Below are positions 45,040-56,124 of a stretch of 64,000 nt of DNA, one piece after another. Position 1 is the stretch's first letter; every line of letters begins with the position of its first letter. A program made the translations under genes and the position numbers. The DNA is from Euptelea pleiosperma (lineage: Eukaryota > Streptophyta > Magnoliopsida > Ranunculales > Eupteleaceae). The notes below the pieces were generated by a model. It was given only the letters and a program-made list of their open reading frames with translations. It was not told the origin of the DNA and did not search any database. The stretch covers positions 36,346,225 through 36,410,224 of the forward strand of contig CM068545.1 of assembly GCA_035048495.1 (NCBI GenBank). The letters are read 5' to 3'.

Positions 45040-45940
45040 TGCTTTTAAATGGCTTTGAATGGTTGAATTTATTAAGTTCCTTTGGCGCACTACATCAATG
45101 ATTTGCTTGGTTTCAATTTGGAAGACTAGAAACAGAGTTCTTTTTTATGATGTTAGTGTTGCTGCCACAAATGTTTTCCACACCATTATGCAAGCTGTGA
45201 GGGATTCTCATTTTGGCAAGAACAGGGCTGCTCGTTTGTCGAATACTAATGTGGCGGTGCTCCATAATTTCGGACTCAATCCAACTCTGTGTAACGCCCT
45301 TGCCATTAAAGCTTGCAGGTGGGTTCCTCCACCTCTGGGTACAATCAAGTTGAATTACGATGGGGCATCTTTTGGTAATCCGGGAAATGGTGGTTTAGGC
45401 ATGGTGTTTAGACTCTAATGGTAACGTTCTTGGTGTACTCTTAGAAGGTTTAGGAGTTGTTACCAACTACATTGCTGAATGTGAAGCCATTGTTGAAGGT
45501 ATGGCCTTAGCCTTGTCTAAAGGTTGGACTAAGATTTGGATTGATTCTGACTCCGAATCCACTATCTTAGCTGTTCTACAAAATGATGTCCAGTGGAAGG
45601 TCAGAGCGCAGTGGAAAAGTCTCAAATACGGGTTTGCTTCAATTTGTTTCACTCCTCTTGGAGAGAAGTTAACTTTGTAGCGGACTAATGTGCTAATCTT
45701 GCCACTACATTATCGTGTGGCTCTCGGGAGTGGATTGCTGGAAGGCCTCTATTCCTTCTTTCGGTTGAGTTTCCCTTGAGAACTTACTACATATTAGTTC
45801 TCTAGGGGCGATTGAATGAATTTTGCCTTTCTGTTTTGTTTTTGTTTCTTTTTTGGAAATCATATTAATGTTTGATTTCCCAACCCTTGTTTCTTTTCAC
45901 TTTTCTTGTTAATCTATCATCTCACTTAGCAAAAAAAATT
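45040..45940 (+). pseudogene. 3' end of a LINE: RNase H domain remnant
   Basis: 45059-45418 reads IWKTRNRVLF and later WVPPPLGTIKLNYDGASFGN, the typical start of the plant L1-type LINE RNase H (catalytic D in DGASFGNPG). After a one-base shift near 45418 the frame continues with ECEAIVEGMALALSKGW and IWIDSDSES, giving the E and second D. It ends shortly before an eight-A run at 45930, consistent with a short poly(A) tail of a 5'-truncated LINE. It sits upstream of the hAT transposase. Confidence 0.6.
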
Positions 45941-46053
45941 ATTGTATTTGATTCATTTTTCGTTTGCTTTTTCTCAAGCACGCCATTGATTCATATTTTA
46001 ATTTTTTTTTATCTTTTTTGGTTGAATGGTTGGTAGATTGTAGGTTTAAAGAA

Positions 46054-48082
46054 ATGTCTGAACCACGTACTAATCATCCTACTCCTAGTGTTGCATTTGC
46101 ACCTTCCCCTGGTACCCCTGGTATTGTTGGACCTAGTGATGAACCAATGAGTACAGATCTTGTTCCTAGAGAGACAGAAAGTTATATAGATATGTCATCC
46201 CAAGAACCTAAAGGTCAAAAAAGGAGATCTAAAGTGTGGTTAGATTTTAAAGAAAAGAAGATGGGTGATGGTAGTATAAAAGCCATCTGTATGCATTGTA
46301 AGAAGCCCTTTGATGGTTCTAGTAAAAAAGGAACTACCCATTTGGCGAATTATATAAGAACTTATGTGAGGAAGACACATAAAGATGTTAGTCAGCAACT
46401 TTTGGCTGTTAAAAAGTCTGTTAACGAGCCTGTTAAGTTAGGAAGTTGGAAGTATGATCCACAAGGAACTCAAATGGATTTTGCTCGAATGATTGCCAAA
46501 CATGATTACGTATTCAATATGACTGAGCATCGAGATTTTTAAGTGTTCATGAAGGGTGTCAACCCCTTGTATAGGTTTTATTCAAGAAACACAGTCCGTG
46601 CTGATGTAATGAAAGTGTACAATGAGATGAACTACCTTCTAAAGTTAGCTTGACAACAGACTTTTGGCACCCGATTATTAGGAGTTAGGGTATAGTTGTG
46701 TGACTTGTCACTATATAGATGATGATTGAAAGTTTCATAAGAAGATCATCAGTTATCAAATGGTGTTGACTCCACATACTGGGGATGCTCTTAGTGCTGT
46801 TATCAAGTCTCAAGGATTAGCCTGGAATATAGATAAGAAGTTATTTGCAATAACAATGGATAATGCTTCTAATAATGATGTTATGGTGAGAGATCTTAAG
46901 GAATGGCTCCGTTGCAAAGGAGTTTTGGTTCTTAACAGTGATTTATTTCATTTGAAGTGTAGTGTACACATTGTAAATCTAATTGTGCAAGATGGATTGA
47001 AAGAGATTGATGGTCTTCTAAAAAAAATTCGGGAAAGTGTCAAATTTACAAAATCATCTCAAGCTCGACATCAGAAATTTTTTAGTGCATTGGCTCAAAC
47101 GAGGTTAGCTGGAAAGGGGGTGTCTTTAGTTCCAACTAGATAGAATTCTACTTATCTTATGCTTGAGAGTGCTATTGAAGTTCGTTCGGCATTTAACTAT
47201 TTGGCAGAGTTAGCTCCTGATTGCAAGTGTTTGCCATCTACGGAAGAATGGAAAGTGGGGGGAATGTAGTTCGTGAATGTTTAAATATATTTTATGAGGT
47301 TACACTTCCCTTTTCAGGAGTCAAGTATTCGACCCCCAATTTATATTTCAAAGGTGTTTGTGATGTTCATCACAATATTCTTCAGTGGGAGATTAGTGAG
47401 CATGATTATATTCGCCTTATGGCATGTCGAATGAAAGCAATGTTTGAAAAATATTGGAGTCAATGCAATTTGTTGATGAGTATTGGTGTTGTTCTTGATC
47501 CTTGTTATAAGATGGCTTTTATTGAGTATGCATTTGATATGATTTATGGTGCAATCCACTCCGATAGTAGTTGTCAAGATCTATCTAGTTGTGGAAATTT
47601 TAGCCATGGGAGCTCAAGAATGCAAGCAGGGTTTAAAAAGTTCATCAAGCAATGTTCTGGTAATTCACAACAAGTTCAAAAGACAGAATTGGACAAGTAC
47701 TTAGAGGAAGACTTGTTCCCATTGGGTGAAGACGAGAAAGGTTTTGATATATTGTACTGGTGAAAAAACAATGGCCCTAAGTTTCCAACACTTGCAAGAA
47801 TGGCTCGTGATATTTTGGCAATTTCAGTATCTACCGTAGCATCAGAATCTGCATTTAGTGTTGGTGGTAGGATAATTATTGAGTCTCGTTCTTCGTTTGG
47901 TGTTGATATTGTGGAGGCATTAGTTTGTATGAGGGACTGGTTGCCGTTGGTTGATGGTAAGTAAAGTTTTATATTTATTTAGTTACTATTATCTTTTAAT
48001 ATGCATATTTTTACTAATTCTTCTTCTTTTTTGAACCATCTCAGATGATGTCAATTTGGATGAATGTGAGAATTTTCCTTGA
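46054..48082 (+). pseudogene. hAT transposase, BED-finger type, with several stops
   Basis: From ATG 46054: a Pro/Thr-rich N-terminus, a BED zinc finger (CMHCKKPF, then H-x-H spacing to about residue 110), the DD/E catalytic region with TMDNASNND at about 46855, the insertion/helical middle region, and the C-terminal dimerisation (hATC) block with ELDKYLEED, STVASESAFSVGGR and ALVCMRDWLP. Stops interrupt it at 46540, at about 46675-46730, near 47141 and at 47761 (several look like Trp codons changed to TGA). A final intron of 88 bp (47957-48044, GTAAGT...CTCAG) leads to a last exon ending in TGA at 48080. Resembles RICESLEEPER/DAYSLEEPER-type proteins. Not functional. Confidence 0.8.
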
Positions 48083-48320
48083 TCAAGCAATGCAATTGGT
48101 TCTTTATGGATATTTTGTTTATATGAGGGACTAGTTGCCGTCAGTTGATGGTAAGTAAATTTTTATATTTATTTAGTTAGTATTATGTTTTGATATGTAT
48201 ACTTTTACTAATTCTTATTCTCTTTTTGTTTGACCCATATCAGATGTTGTGGTTTTGGGCGAATGTGAGAAGTTTCCTTGATCAAGCACTGCAAGTGGTT
48301 CTTCGTGGATATTTTGTTTA
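47928..48320 (+). repeat. tandem duplication of the last transposase exon and intron
   Basis: A 194-bp unit (47928-48121) holding the end of the penultimate exon, the last intron and the terminal exon is repeated at 48122-48320. Shared landmarks are TATGAGGGACT, the GTTGATGGTAAGTAAA donor and TTCCTTGATCAAGCA. The copies have diverged noticeably, so the duplication is old, but both keep the splice signals. Confidence 0.75.
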
Positions 48321-48929
48321 TTTCTATTTTGTGGTTGATGAATGATGACTTTTTGATGGTAGTTAAATTGATCTTGTCTTTGTTTGTCTAGGATCTAGTG
48401 ACTTTGTAGTTGATAACTTTTTGATGGTTGATGAATTGATGTTATTTAGTATAATGAATTCATTGTCATGATCATATGACTTGATTGACTAAGATTCTAG
48501 ATGTCACATTCAAAATTGTTAGTTTCATAATAATGTTCTGTATGTGCCCTGCTTGTTTGGATTGTTAGGTTCATTTTCAAATCCATTTCCCTTCACTTGT
48601 GTTGAAATCGTGTGGTAAACACTGTTAGGCTTGAAAAGAAATGGTAAATAGTTGGAAATCAGAGGTAGCTCTCAACACTATCCACAAGAGTTCATTCAAG
48701 GTCTCTAACTGCAAGAGTGTTCTTGTAAGTTCTTTAAAATATCAAAACCACAACTAATCAATTTCAGCTTTTGCTTTAGAATTTCACAGGTGAACCAATA
48801 AAGACAAAGAAGCAAGCTGAAGAAGAATGCTGCCATGGCTGCTTGGTCTGCTTTGAAATAGAGTAAGTTCTGTTTTCCATAATTTTTGCTTGGTCTGCCA
48901 TGGCTGATTGTTTTGCGTCAAGATAAACT

Positions 48930-49490
48930 AATCCGAACTTGGTCCCCTAGCCAGGGGGTTTATGCCTTTCAGGGTCAATTGGAGACATGGATGTTGGGGA
49001 ATTTATTGTTCCAATACCATATGTTAAACAAGTGAAGGTATTGGTCTTCTTGTTCAGTTAACACTGTTTATTGTTCATCTTTAGTTCTTTTTTGGTATTC
49101 TTGCACCTGCCAGTTGTTATTCTAGCTTTTAAAAGATCGAGTTTTGAGGATGGATGCAACAATGTCCATCGTCAATCCTAATTCCTAACATTCTTCATTG
49201 GTAAACTAGCTCTCAAATGCATGGGGAAGGCTTATAATTGCTTCTGATGGCATGTGGGATGCATTATCCTCTAAGATGGTTGCGTATGTATAGAAAAACT
49301 CATGTCTATATATAACTTCTAATTTGATGGTATGTGTATGTATAGAGAACAATTCATTAAATGGCAGCTCATTTTGATCACATTTGATGGGTCATTATTC
49401 AAGAAGCCTTGAGGACTAGGGGACTGAAGGATGACACAACCTGCATTGTTGTTGACATAACACCTCCCGACATCAACGATCCCTCTCCAA
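48930..49490 (+). pseudogene. captured fragment of a plant PP2C protein phosphatase gene
   Basis: Three exon-like blocks in order. About 48952-49037 reads PGGLCL-SIGDMDVGEFIVP and ends in PYVKQVK at a GTATTG donor. About 49212-49287 reads SNAWGRLIIASDGMWDALSS. About 49398-49490 reads QEALRTRGLKDDTTCIVVDI. These are the C-terminal half of a PP2C catalytic domain, with the metal-binding DG motif (ASDGMWD) and the DDTT motif. A Trp-to-stop change precedes the first block. Intron-like sequence remains between blocks, so genomic DNA was captured, not cDNA. The fragment is inside the hAT element and cannot encode a working phosphatase. Confidence 0.8.
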
Positions 49491-49493
49491 AAA

Positions 49494-49715
49494 ATGCTCA
49501 ACACTGGTGTGTTCTCATTCAACCACGCACACGACATTGCACCAATAGTTCACATTCGATCAGTGATCCCAGTATGTTCAGCCTCACCCATGATGCCTCC
49601 ATCATCATCAAATTCCAAAACACCCCAGATCGGAGAAGCCTCAAGTTCAGACTCCATTCAAACAGAAGAAGACATCTCAGCTGCCAACTTAAAGCTCAAC
49701 AAGCTACAGTTATGA
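49494..49715 (+). other. open piece after the PP2C fragment, unassigned
   Basis: A 73-codon Ser/Pro-rich open frame (SSSNSKTPQIGEASSSDSIQ) directly downstream of the PP2C block. It could be the variable C-terminal tail or 3' UTR of the captured gene. No recognisable domain. Confidence 0.25.
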
Positions 49716-49849
49716 AAAAACTTTTTGTTGAAATCATTTTTGCTAGCAAATTCTTGAGGATCATTTATTTGTTGTTATTATTTTCTACTTTATTTATTTG
49801 AAAGTTAATAATGAATTATTGATACTAAATTTTCTTGGGCTGCTATTGT

Positions 49850-49985
49850 AGTTGGGTAGTAATGGAGATGTGCTTGTTGCTAGAAGGGTTTTCAAGGAGA
49901 TGCCAGTGGGAGATTTGGTTTCATGGAATGCCATGATCCCGGGTTATGTGCAAAGATCGAGAATGGTTCGAGTAAGGTCTGGATG
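49850..49985 (+). pseudogene. captured fragment of a pentatricopeptide-repeat gene
   Basis: One frame reads GDVLVARRVFKEMPVGDLVS followed by WNAMIPGYVQ, a textbook plant PPR repeat of the P/L-S type (x-x-A-R-x-V-F-x-x-M-P, then S-W-N-A-M-I). It is a single repeat and then loses frame. Origin is a nuclear gene for an organelle RNA-binding protein; here only a fragment captured by the hAT element. Confidence 0.75.
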
Positions 49986-50028
49986 ATTAGATGAAGACGG
50001 ATCAAATCAGTGACTAATCCTGTCCAAT

Positions 50029-50292
50029 ATGTGGCCGTTTACATATGCAATTGCTAGTTTCTCATTGTTTGTGGATCACCAGACAATGCAAATGTGTGGA
50101 TCTGGTGACGTGACTCTTGCATCTATATCGCCAGTTACTTGCCCAAATACAATTATTGCAGCTTATGTGCCTTCCCATATACAAGGACAGCCAAGTTATC
50201 TCAAGCTATCCACTCCATTGGATTTAGTCCCTTGCATTTTGCATAAGCTTGATGCTAGTGATGAGCCACCAAAGAATTACCCATCTCAATAA
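50029..50292 (+). other. open frame of unknown origin in the hAT cargo
   Basis: 87 codons with non-random, protein-like composition (CGSGDVTLASISP, CPNTIIAAYVPSHIQGQPSY) ending in TAA. I do not recognise it. Given its neighbours it may be a third captured host fragment. 50293-50636 is non-coding hAT sequence. Confidence 0.35.
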
Positions 50293-50641
50293 GTCAGTAA
50301 GTGTTCTCAGAAGTGCTTCAATGTTCTTCAATATGATATAGTAGAGAGATGATTGTAATTTTTTTCCCAAATATATTGTAAGTGTAGAGAGATGATTGCA
50401 AATAGAGATATATGGGTAGATAGATGATTGTAATATATTGGAAGTGTCACTGAGTGGACAGAAACACTTTGGGATTTTATTTTTTTCTTACATCTTTATG
50501 GGGTGGGCAAAACTTTTTACCAAAATGATTACATGGAAATATTTATTTATATTGGCCTTTTAGTGGGTGGAAATGTTCGATATCGAATATTTAAAAATTT
50601 GATAATAAATCTAATTTTATTAATGAATTTCGGATAGCATC

Positions 50642-52572
50642 TGTGAGATAGCACAATCCGTCCAGAGGCACAAAAAAGGCCAAATCTTATGGAGTAGCCA
50701 CCAATCCTTTTTTAACGGTGTGATTGGTCATCGGGTTTGAAAAAAGATAATGATATATCTTTTTAAAATGAGCAAAATGCAAATTAGTGACTCCATTGAT
50801 CTACTAATCATTTAAGAGATCATTAGGTAAGTTAGTAATTTATAAATTGGGGAAGGCGTTAGGCATCCCAACTTACCTGTATTTAAACCGTTACCTACTC
50901 TTGTACCCTCAATTATCCTCTCAAGTTACCGTTTAAGAAAAAGAAGAATCTACATTTAAAAGAACATAAAATAAAAATGTGGGAATACCCTACTATGCAA
51001 GCATTTCGGGTTCTCCACATATAGTAAGGAGAAAAAGAGAGAACATAAAAAAAAATATGGGAATACCCTACTATGCAAACATTTCGGGTTCTCCACATAT
51101 ATTAGAGAGAGTAAGTGAAAAAAAAAGACAACATAAGATAAGCAAGAAAGACAAACTAAAGTAAAGAACTAACTAATTATATAATAATCTAAAACTAAGT
51201 AAATAGAATAAAAGATAAATAAAGAAAGAAAAATGAATACGGTGGCATAGCCTTCCTATGTGGTTACATTACTAGAGAGAGAAAGTAAAAAAGACAATCA
51301 TAAAGAAAATAAGAAAAAAGAACTAAAATAAAGAACTAACAAAGCATATAATAGAAGTTAGATAGAAAATAAAAAAAATAAATAAAGTAGGGTGGCTTAG
51401 CCTTTCTATGTGGTTACATGTTAGAGAAAGAAATAACTTATGTTATTTGTATTGTACCTTGCAAATGGTCATTCTTCTTTCCTTGGCATTTTCTTCTTCT
51501 TTCTCTTTTTCTTGTTATTGAAAAAAGAAAAAATGAAGTGAGCAAGAACAAAAGTTCATCTTCATTTCACTTAATCTCTTAAAACAAGAGGGGTATTTGG
51601 AGGATTTTTTAGAGGTTTTTAAGTTTAGAAAGCTAATAAACTATTTTGCAAGAATTTTTCTAGGCCTAAAGAGAGGGCTTAAAGGAATGATTTTCTAAAA
51701 TGAGGAATGTGATATTTATAGGTGAAAAGTAAGGATTTAGGGTAGTTTGGGAATAAATAAAATGATAGTTTAGTCATTTGAGGATAAAAAAGTAAAAAGG
51801 AGTTTGTCTTATATGGATATGTTAAGAAATTTTCTAATTTGTTAAGACAAAGTTGGACAATCTAAAAAGTTAAAAAGTTGTAGAAAATTTATGTGTGAAG
51901 AATAAAAAAAATGTGGATAAAATGGGAAAGTATGAGAGTTTGGTGAGTTGGATGGATAAGCTTGAGTAATATCATCAAAGTGTGTCATGATGTATGAACC
52001 TTGGTACATTTACACACATCAAGATCATATATCAAGAGTTTTGATTAATTATTGATAAAATACTCATTTTAAGTCCAAAATTGACAAGACAAAAATATTT
52101 TGAAAAATCTTTCTAAGTACTTTTCAATGGTAGACATTTCATTGACACTCAAACTATCGAAAATTGAGATCATTTACGAATTAGTCAAATAAAAGCCTTG
52201 ACCTTATGATCGAGCAATTAGATTTTAATGAAATCACTTTTCTTTTAAAAGATGAAGGAATTAGAAATAAATACTTTTGATTTTGATCAAATTTAATAGT
52301 AAAATCAAATATACAAGCAATTTTTGATCATTTATCAACGAAAGTCAAACCTTTGATTAAATTCTCATAGCTTATGATGGGGCTTCCTAATGATGGTTTT
52401 AGGTTCTAAAAGTGTTATCTAAGGGTGGTTGATGGTTCTAATTAGGGCTCTACGATTAGGTAGGAATATCCTAAGGGTTGAGATTTGTAAAGTAATCCCT
52501 CGACCAATAAAGAAGAAGCTCAAGACCGTCGATCGCAAAGTTAGAAGATCGTGCCAAAATGGGGTGTCTACA
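50642..52572 (-). repeat. Z 3' LTR (left)
   Basis: 1931 bp; minus-strand start TGTAGACACCCC, end CTATCTCACA. It has a tandem 'gggaataccctactatgcaa' pair (about 50980-51090) that is single in the other LTR, explaining part of the length difference. Confidence 0.9.
51711..51720 (-). promoter_or_regulatory. TATA box of Z LTR
   Basis: Minus strand TATAAATATC; the right LTR keeps TATAAATA at 62501-62494. Predicted transcription start is near 51685. The later GCAAG/GTACAA at about 51473 looks like a splice donor in the leader. Confidence 0.6.
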
Positions 52573-54454
52573 GTTGCCCCTACTTGGCGAAATTGGTTGA
52601 CTAATGAACGACAAAGATTTTTTAGACAAAAAAGAACATTTTGGCACGAAGAAGCCTATATATACCAAATAATGATTAAACATAGAGACTGTATCCACTA
52701 GCTTCTTTAAGAATCTTTAGGCTTCGTTTGAGTCCTCTCAAATTTAGGAAAATTCAGTGCAATTGTATGATTAGAGTCTTAGCCCATTTTGGGTACTTAC
52801 AAGGTCACTAGTCATACAGAAAATTTTAACTTTAATTGAGGCCCCTAGTTTAATCGCAATTCTTTGGTGACCTAGAGTTGAACCTCGCTTGCAAGTTTAA
52901 ACTTTCAAAATAATCAACTTATTATGGGATGATTAAAAATGTCCCTTTTTTGAGATTCCTCAAACATTACTTTATGATTCTTCATTTAACTAAATGATTT
53001 TCAATCTCGATATTTAAGTAGAATTTGATCTAGCAACATTAACAAGACACAATGTGGGTCTTATAAATAACAATATGGATTAGATTGCTTCATAAGAGCC
53101 CATAAAAACATCTGACCAATAAATAGTAATCAGACTTGCCTTAATCTTGCACGGTATTCTACTAAGAGGTATGAGGATCCAATTAGCACATTAGGCCACT
53201 CATGCACAAAAGTAGGCCACGAATGTATAAATGCAAATATGAATGCAAAATGTATGATGATTTTCTTTTTTTAAATTTTTACGAAGGGTTGAAAGGTTAT
53301 TCTACAAAGAAAAGATAGTGAAATGATTCTAAGGAGCAATAAAATATTTACAGCGAGAGATGATAGACTAAAGATAATTTTTTTTTAAATGGAAAGACGT
53401 CATCCTCATCATTCTCTCAGAGCCTACAACCTTGAGTGTATTGGACTTTGTTCATTCTTCGTAGTTCATTGGAGTGGATGACGCCATTATAATGCTTGCC
53501 AAGATTGCAGCGTTTTCCCCCTTTTAATCAGCCTGTCTTAGCGAGTGATCTAGAAAAACGAGAAATGCAAAAGGGCCTTCATTCCTACAAGTGTGTACTT
53601 TCTCTCCTTTTTTTTTTTTTTTTTTAAAACAAGGTTCAATCATATTAAAATCAATAATGAATTTCTTCTAAGGATATCAAGTGATAGGGTGCAAGTAATC
53701 TTGCTCAAGCATCATGTCAGGTTCAAATCTTCACTCATGACTTGCTCATGCATGGACCCTGAATGGTAATCCAATTTCTTGTAAATGTTTCCACGACTTG
53801 CCCCTGTGTTTGTGTGTGTGTTTTTTTTTTCTTTTATTTTTTTCCCTTTTTTGCTCCTGATGCCCATAAGGGTTTTCACCAAGGCTGGGTCCACGTGATT
53901 GTTGCGCACTAGTGCCTTTCGGTTTTCACTATGCCCGTGGTGTTGGATCTTGCCATGACTCGACATTTTTACTCGTGATGCCCTTTCGGGTTTTCACCAC
54001 GCCCTTTCGAGTCACGCTATACTTTATAGATTACCATCTCCCTTCGTTGCCAGTTGATTGAAATGAAAATAAGAAATGTCTTAACCAAATATACCTTCAA
54101 TTAATCTTGGATCGAAAAGGCTTTATTGTGGGATGAAAAGAAAGGTTTTGGTCTTGGTGAAGAAGATGGGAAGTGAGGACTTGGGAAAAAGTAAAGCCGT
54201 TCACAGTTTATACTATTGCGGGCCAGGAGTGGCATATTGATGTGTCTAACTTGTGTTGATCTCTTTTTTTTTTTTTTTTTGGCTTTTTCGCTTTGCCATT
54301 TTTGGTTTTTTGTATATGTTATATTGTTTCTTAGGAAAAGAAGTTAAGGCTCAAAGAGTTTGGGGAAAAATGATACAGTGAGGTGTAAAAGAAAAAGTAC
54401 AGCCATTTTCATTTTCAAGATCCATTGAAGGTACAAAATATTAAGACACATCTC
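52573..54454 (-). other. Z polypurine tract and long 3' untranslated region
   Basis: The first 13 bases hold the minus-strand polypurine tract. The rest has long T runs (53610-53626, 54266-54281) and no coding region that I can support. Such a long non-coding 3' region is common in Tat/Ogre elements. Confidence 0.5.
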
Positions 54455-55629
54455 TCATATAAAGTATTTTTTGACTTGATCTGTATTGATTGGCTCTGGG
54501 AGGTCTTCATCATCCATTCGCTCCAAGATTAAAGCTCCACCGGAAAAGACTTTCCTCACGATAGTCACCAACCTTAAATTCTCGAGGTTTGACTTTCTTT
54601 GCATAGGCTCTGGCCATGCAACGTTGGTATGCTTGAGCATGACAGATTGCTCGAAGTCTATTTTCTTCGATCAAATTCAAATGCGCATATTGTGCTTGTA
54701 ACCACTCAGCTTCATCCAGCTTTGCTTCCATAAGAACACATAGAGATGGGATCTCGACCTCAATAGGGAGAACTGCCTCCACCCCATATGTAAGGGCATA
54801 TGGTGTAGCTCCAACTGAAGTCCTGATTGATGTGCGGTAGGCAAGAAGAGCATAGGGCAACATCTCATGCCATGCTGAATAATTGTCTGTCATTTTCTCG
54901 ATGATGTGCTTGATTGTTAGCTGCCTCAACTGCTCCATTTGTCTGAGGGCGATAAGGAGAAGAAAAATGATGCTTGATTTTGAATTGAGTTAACAACTTT
55001 TTCGTCTCCTTTTCTTTGAAAATTGACCCATTATCTGAGATCATTTCACTAGGCACACCATACCGACAAATGATTTCCTTTCGAATAAATTTTCTTACTT
55101 GTGCGACAGTAACAATGGTGTATGAAGTTGCCTCTACCCACTTGGTGAAATAATCTATTGCCACCAATATATACCGATGATTATTTGATGCCTTTGGAGT
55201 AATAGGGCTAATCATGTCGATTCCCCAAATAGAAAATGGCCATGGTGTGGTCATGTTATGCAGCTCTGATGGTGGCACATTGATCTTATTAGCATAGATT
55301 TGGCACTGATGGCATTTTTGGACACACTTGCAACAATCTGAATCAAGAGTTGACCAGTAATATCCAAGTCACAAAATTTTCTTTGCCAACATGTGTCCAT
55401 TCATGTGAGGACCGCAAACTCCTTCGTGGACTTATTCCATGACTTCTTTTGCTTCTTTTTCATCAAGACATCTCATAAGGATTTGATTGGGTGATAGTTT
55501 GTATAATACACTGCCAATTATAACAAATTGTGAGGCTAACCGCTGAATCATTCGTCGATCATTAATGGTGGCATCCGGAGGAAATGTTTGCTCTTCAAGA
55601 TGTTTCTTTATATCTGTATACCACGACAT
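54455..55629 (-). pseudogene. pol: Z integrase, decayed
   Basis: Minus strand, in order: the spacer before integrase (55629-55432), the HHCC zinc region (VHEGVCGPH ... CVQKCHQCQ, about 55431-55300, one stop), the catalytic core with D (WGIDMISPI), D (MISDNGSIF) and E (NGAVEAAN) at 55278-54865, then after a frameshift the C-terminal part with AYRTSIRTS and KVKPREFKVGD to about 54510. No chromodomain follows. At least three disruptions. Confidence 0.8.
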
Positions 55630-55634
55630 TTGAT

Positions 55635-56124
55635 CTAGTGCATTATCACTCGAGGGGCCATGATCATTCCCACCAACTTTGCCAGTCTCTCAGGAGTGAT
55701 GTTAGCCATAACATGAGCTTTCTGCAATACTTCCATCATTTGAGCCCGATGATGTTCTAAGGTTAGCAACAACCCCAATATTGAAATCTGAGCTGGCACC
55801 TTCCCAAGTTGTTCAACAACATTGTACTCTGATTTCTTCAGGGCTTTATAGAAGGCACTATCATCATTATCATTAGCCATTGTTTGCTTCTCTTTTCCTT
55901 TTTCTCCTACAGTCCTTAGATTTGTCAGCTTGAAACACCTTCCTGATCTCGTCATATTACCAATCTCATGGCATTCCCCTTCATCTGCTCTTCTTTCCAT
56001 TACCACTGTCTGATCATTATAGTTCCACGGCACCTTGGATAGGTTGGCTATGGGTTGAGTTAGAGGGACTTGAATGATAAAAGGTTTGGGTATTGGTGGT
56101 GGGTAAGAAATCTGGAAAGGTGAT
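55635..56124 (-). pseudogene. Z linker between gag and the missing protease-RT
   Basis: Minus-strand frame with MTRSGRCF and KKSEYNVVEQLGKVPAQISI, phrases typical of the region before protease in Tat-type gag-pol proteins. It ends abruptly and integrase spacer follows within 6 bp, so protease, RT and both RNase H regions are deleted at about 55632. The upstream part was separated from gag by solo LTR Y-E. Confidence 0.7.

Noticed and set aside
45040..45940. A host RNase H-like gene
   Set aside because: Frameshifted, lacking a proper start, and with the WVPPPLGTIKLN-type opening typical of plant LINE 3' ends; an A-run follows.
48930..49490. A functional host PP2C gene
   Set aside because: Only the C-terminal exons are present, with a stop before the first block and no upstream catalytic exons; it lies inside a hAT transposon.
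53610..54281. Long T runs as a poly(A) tail of an inserted retrogene
   Set aside because: No coding region precedes them in the matching orientation; they are part of the AT-rich 3' region of element Z.
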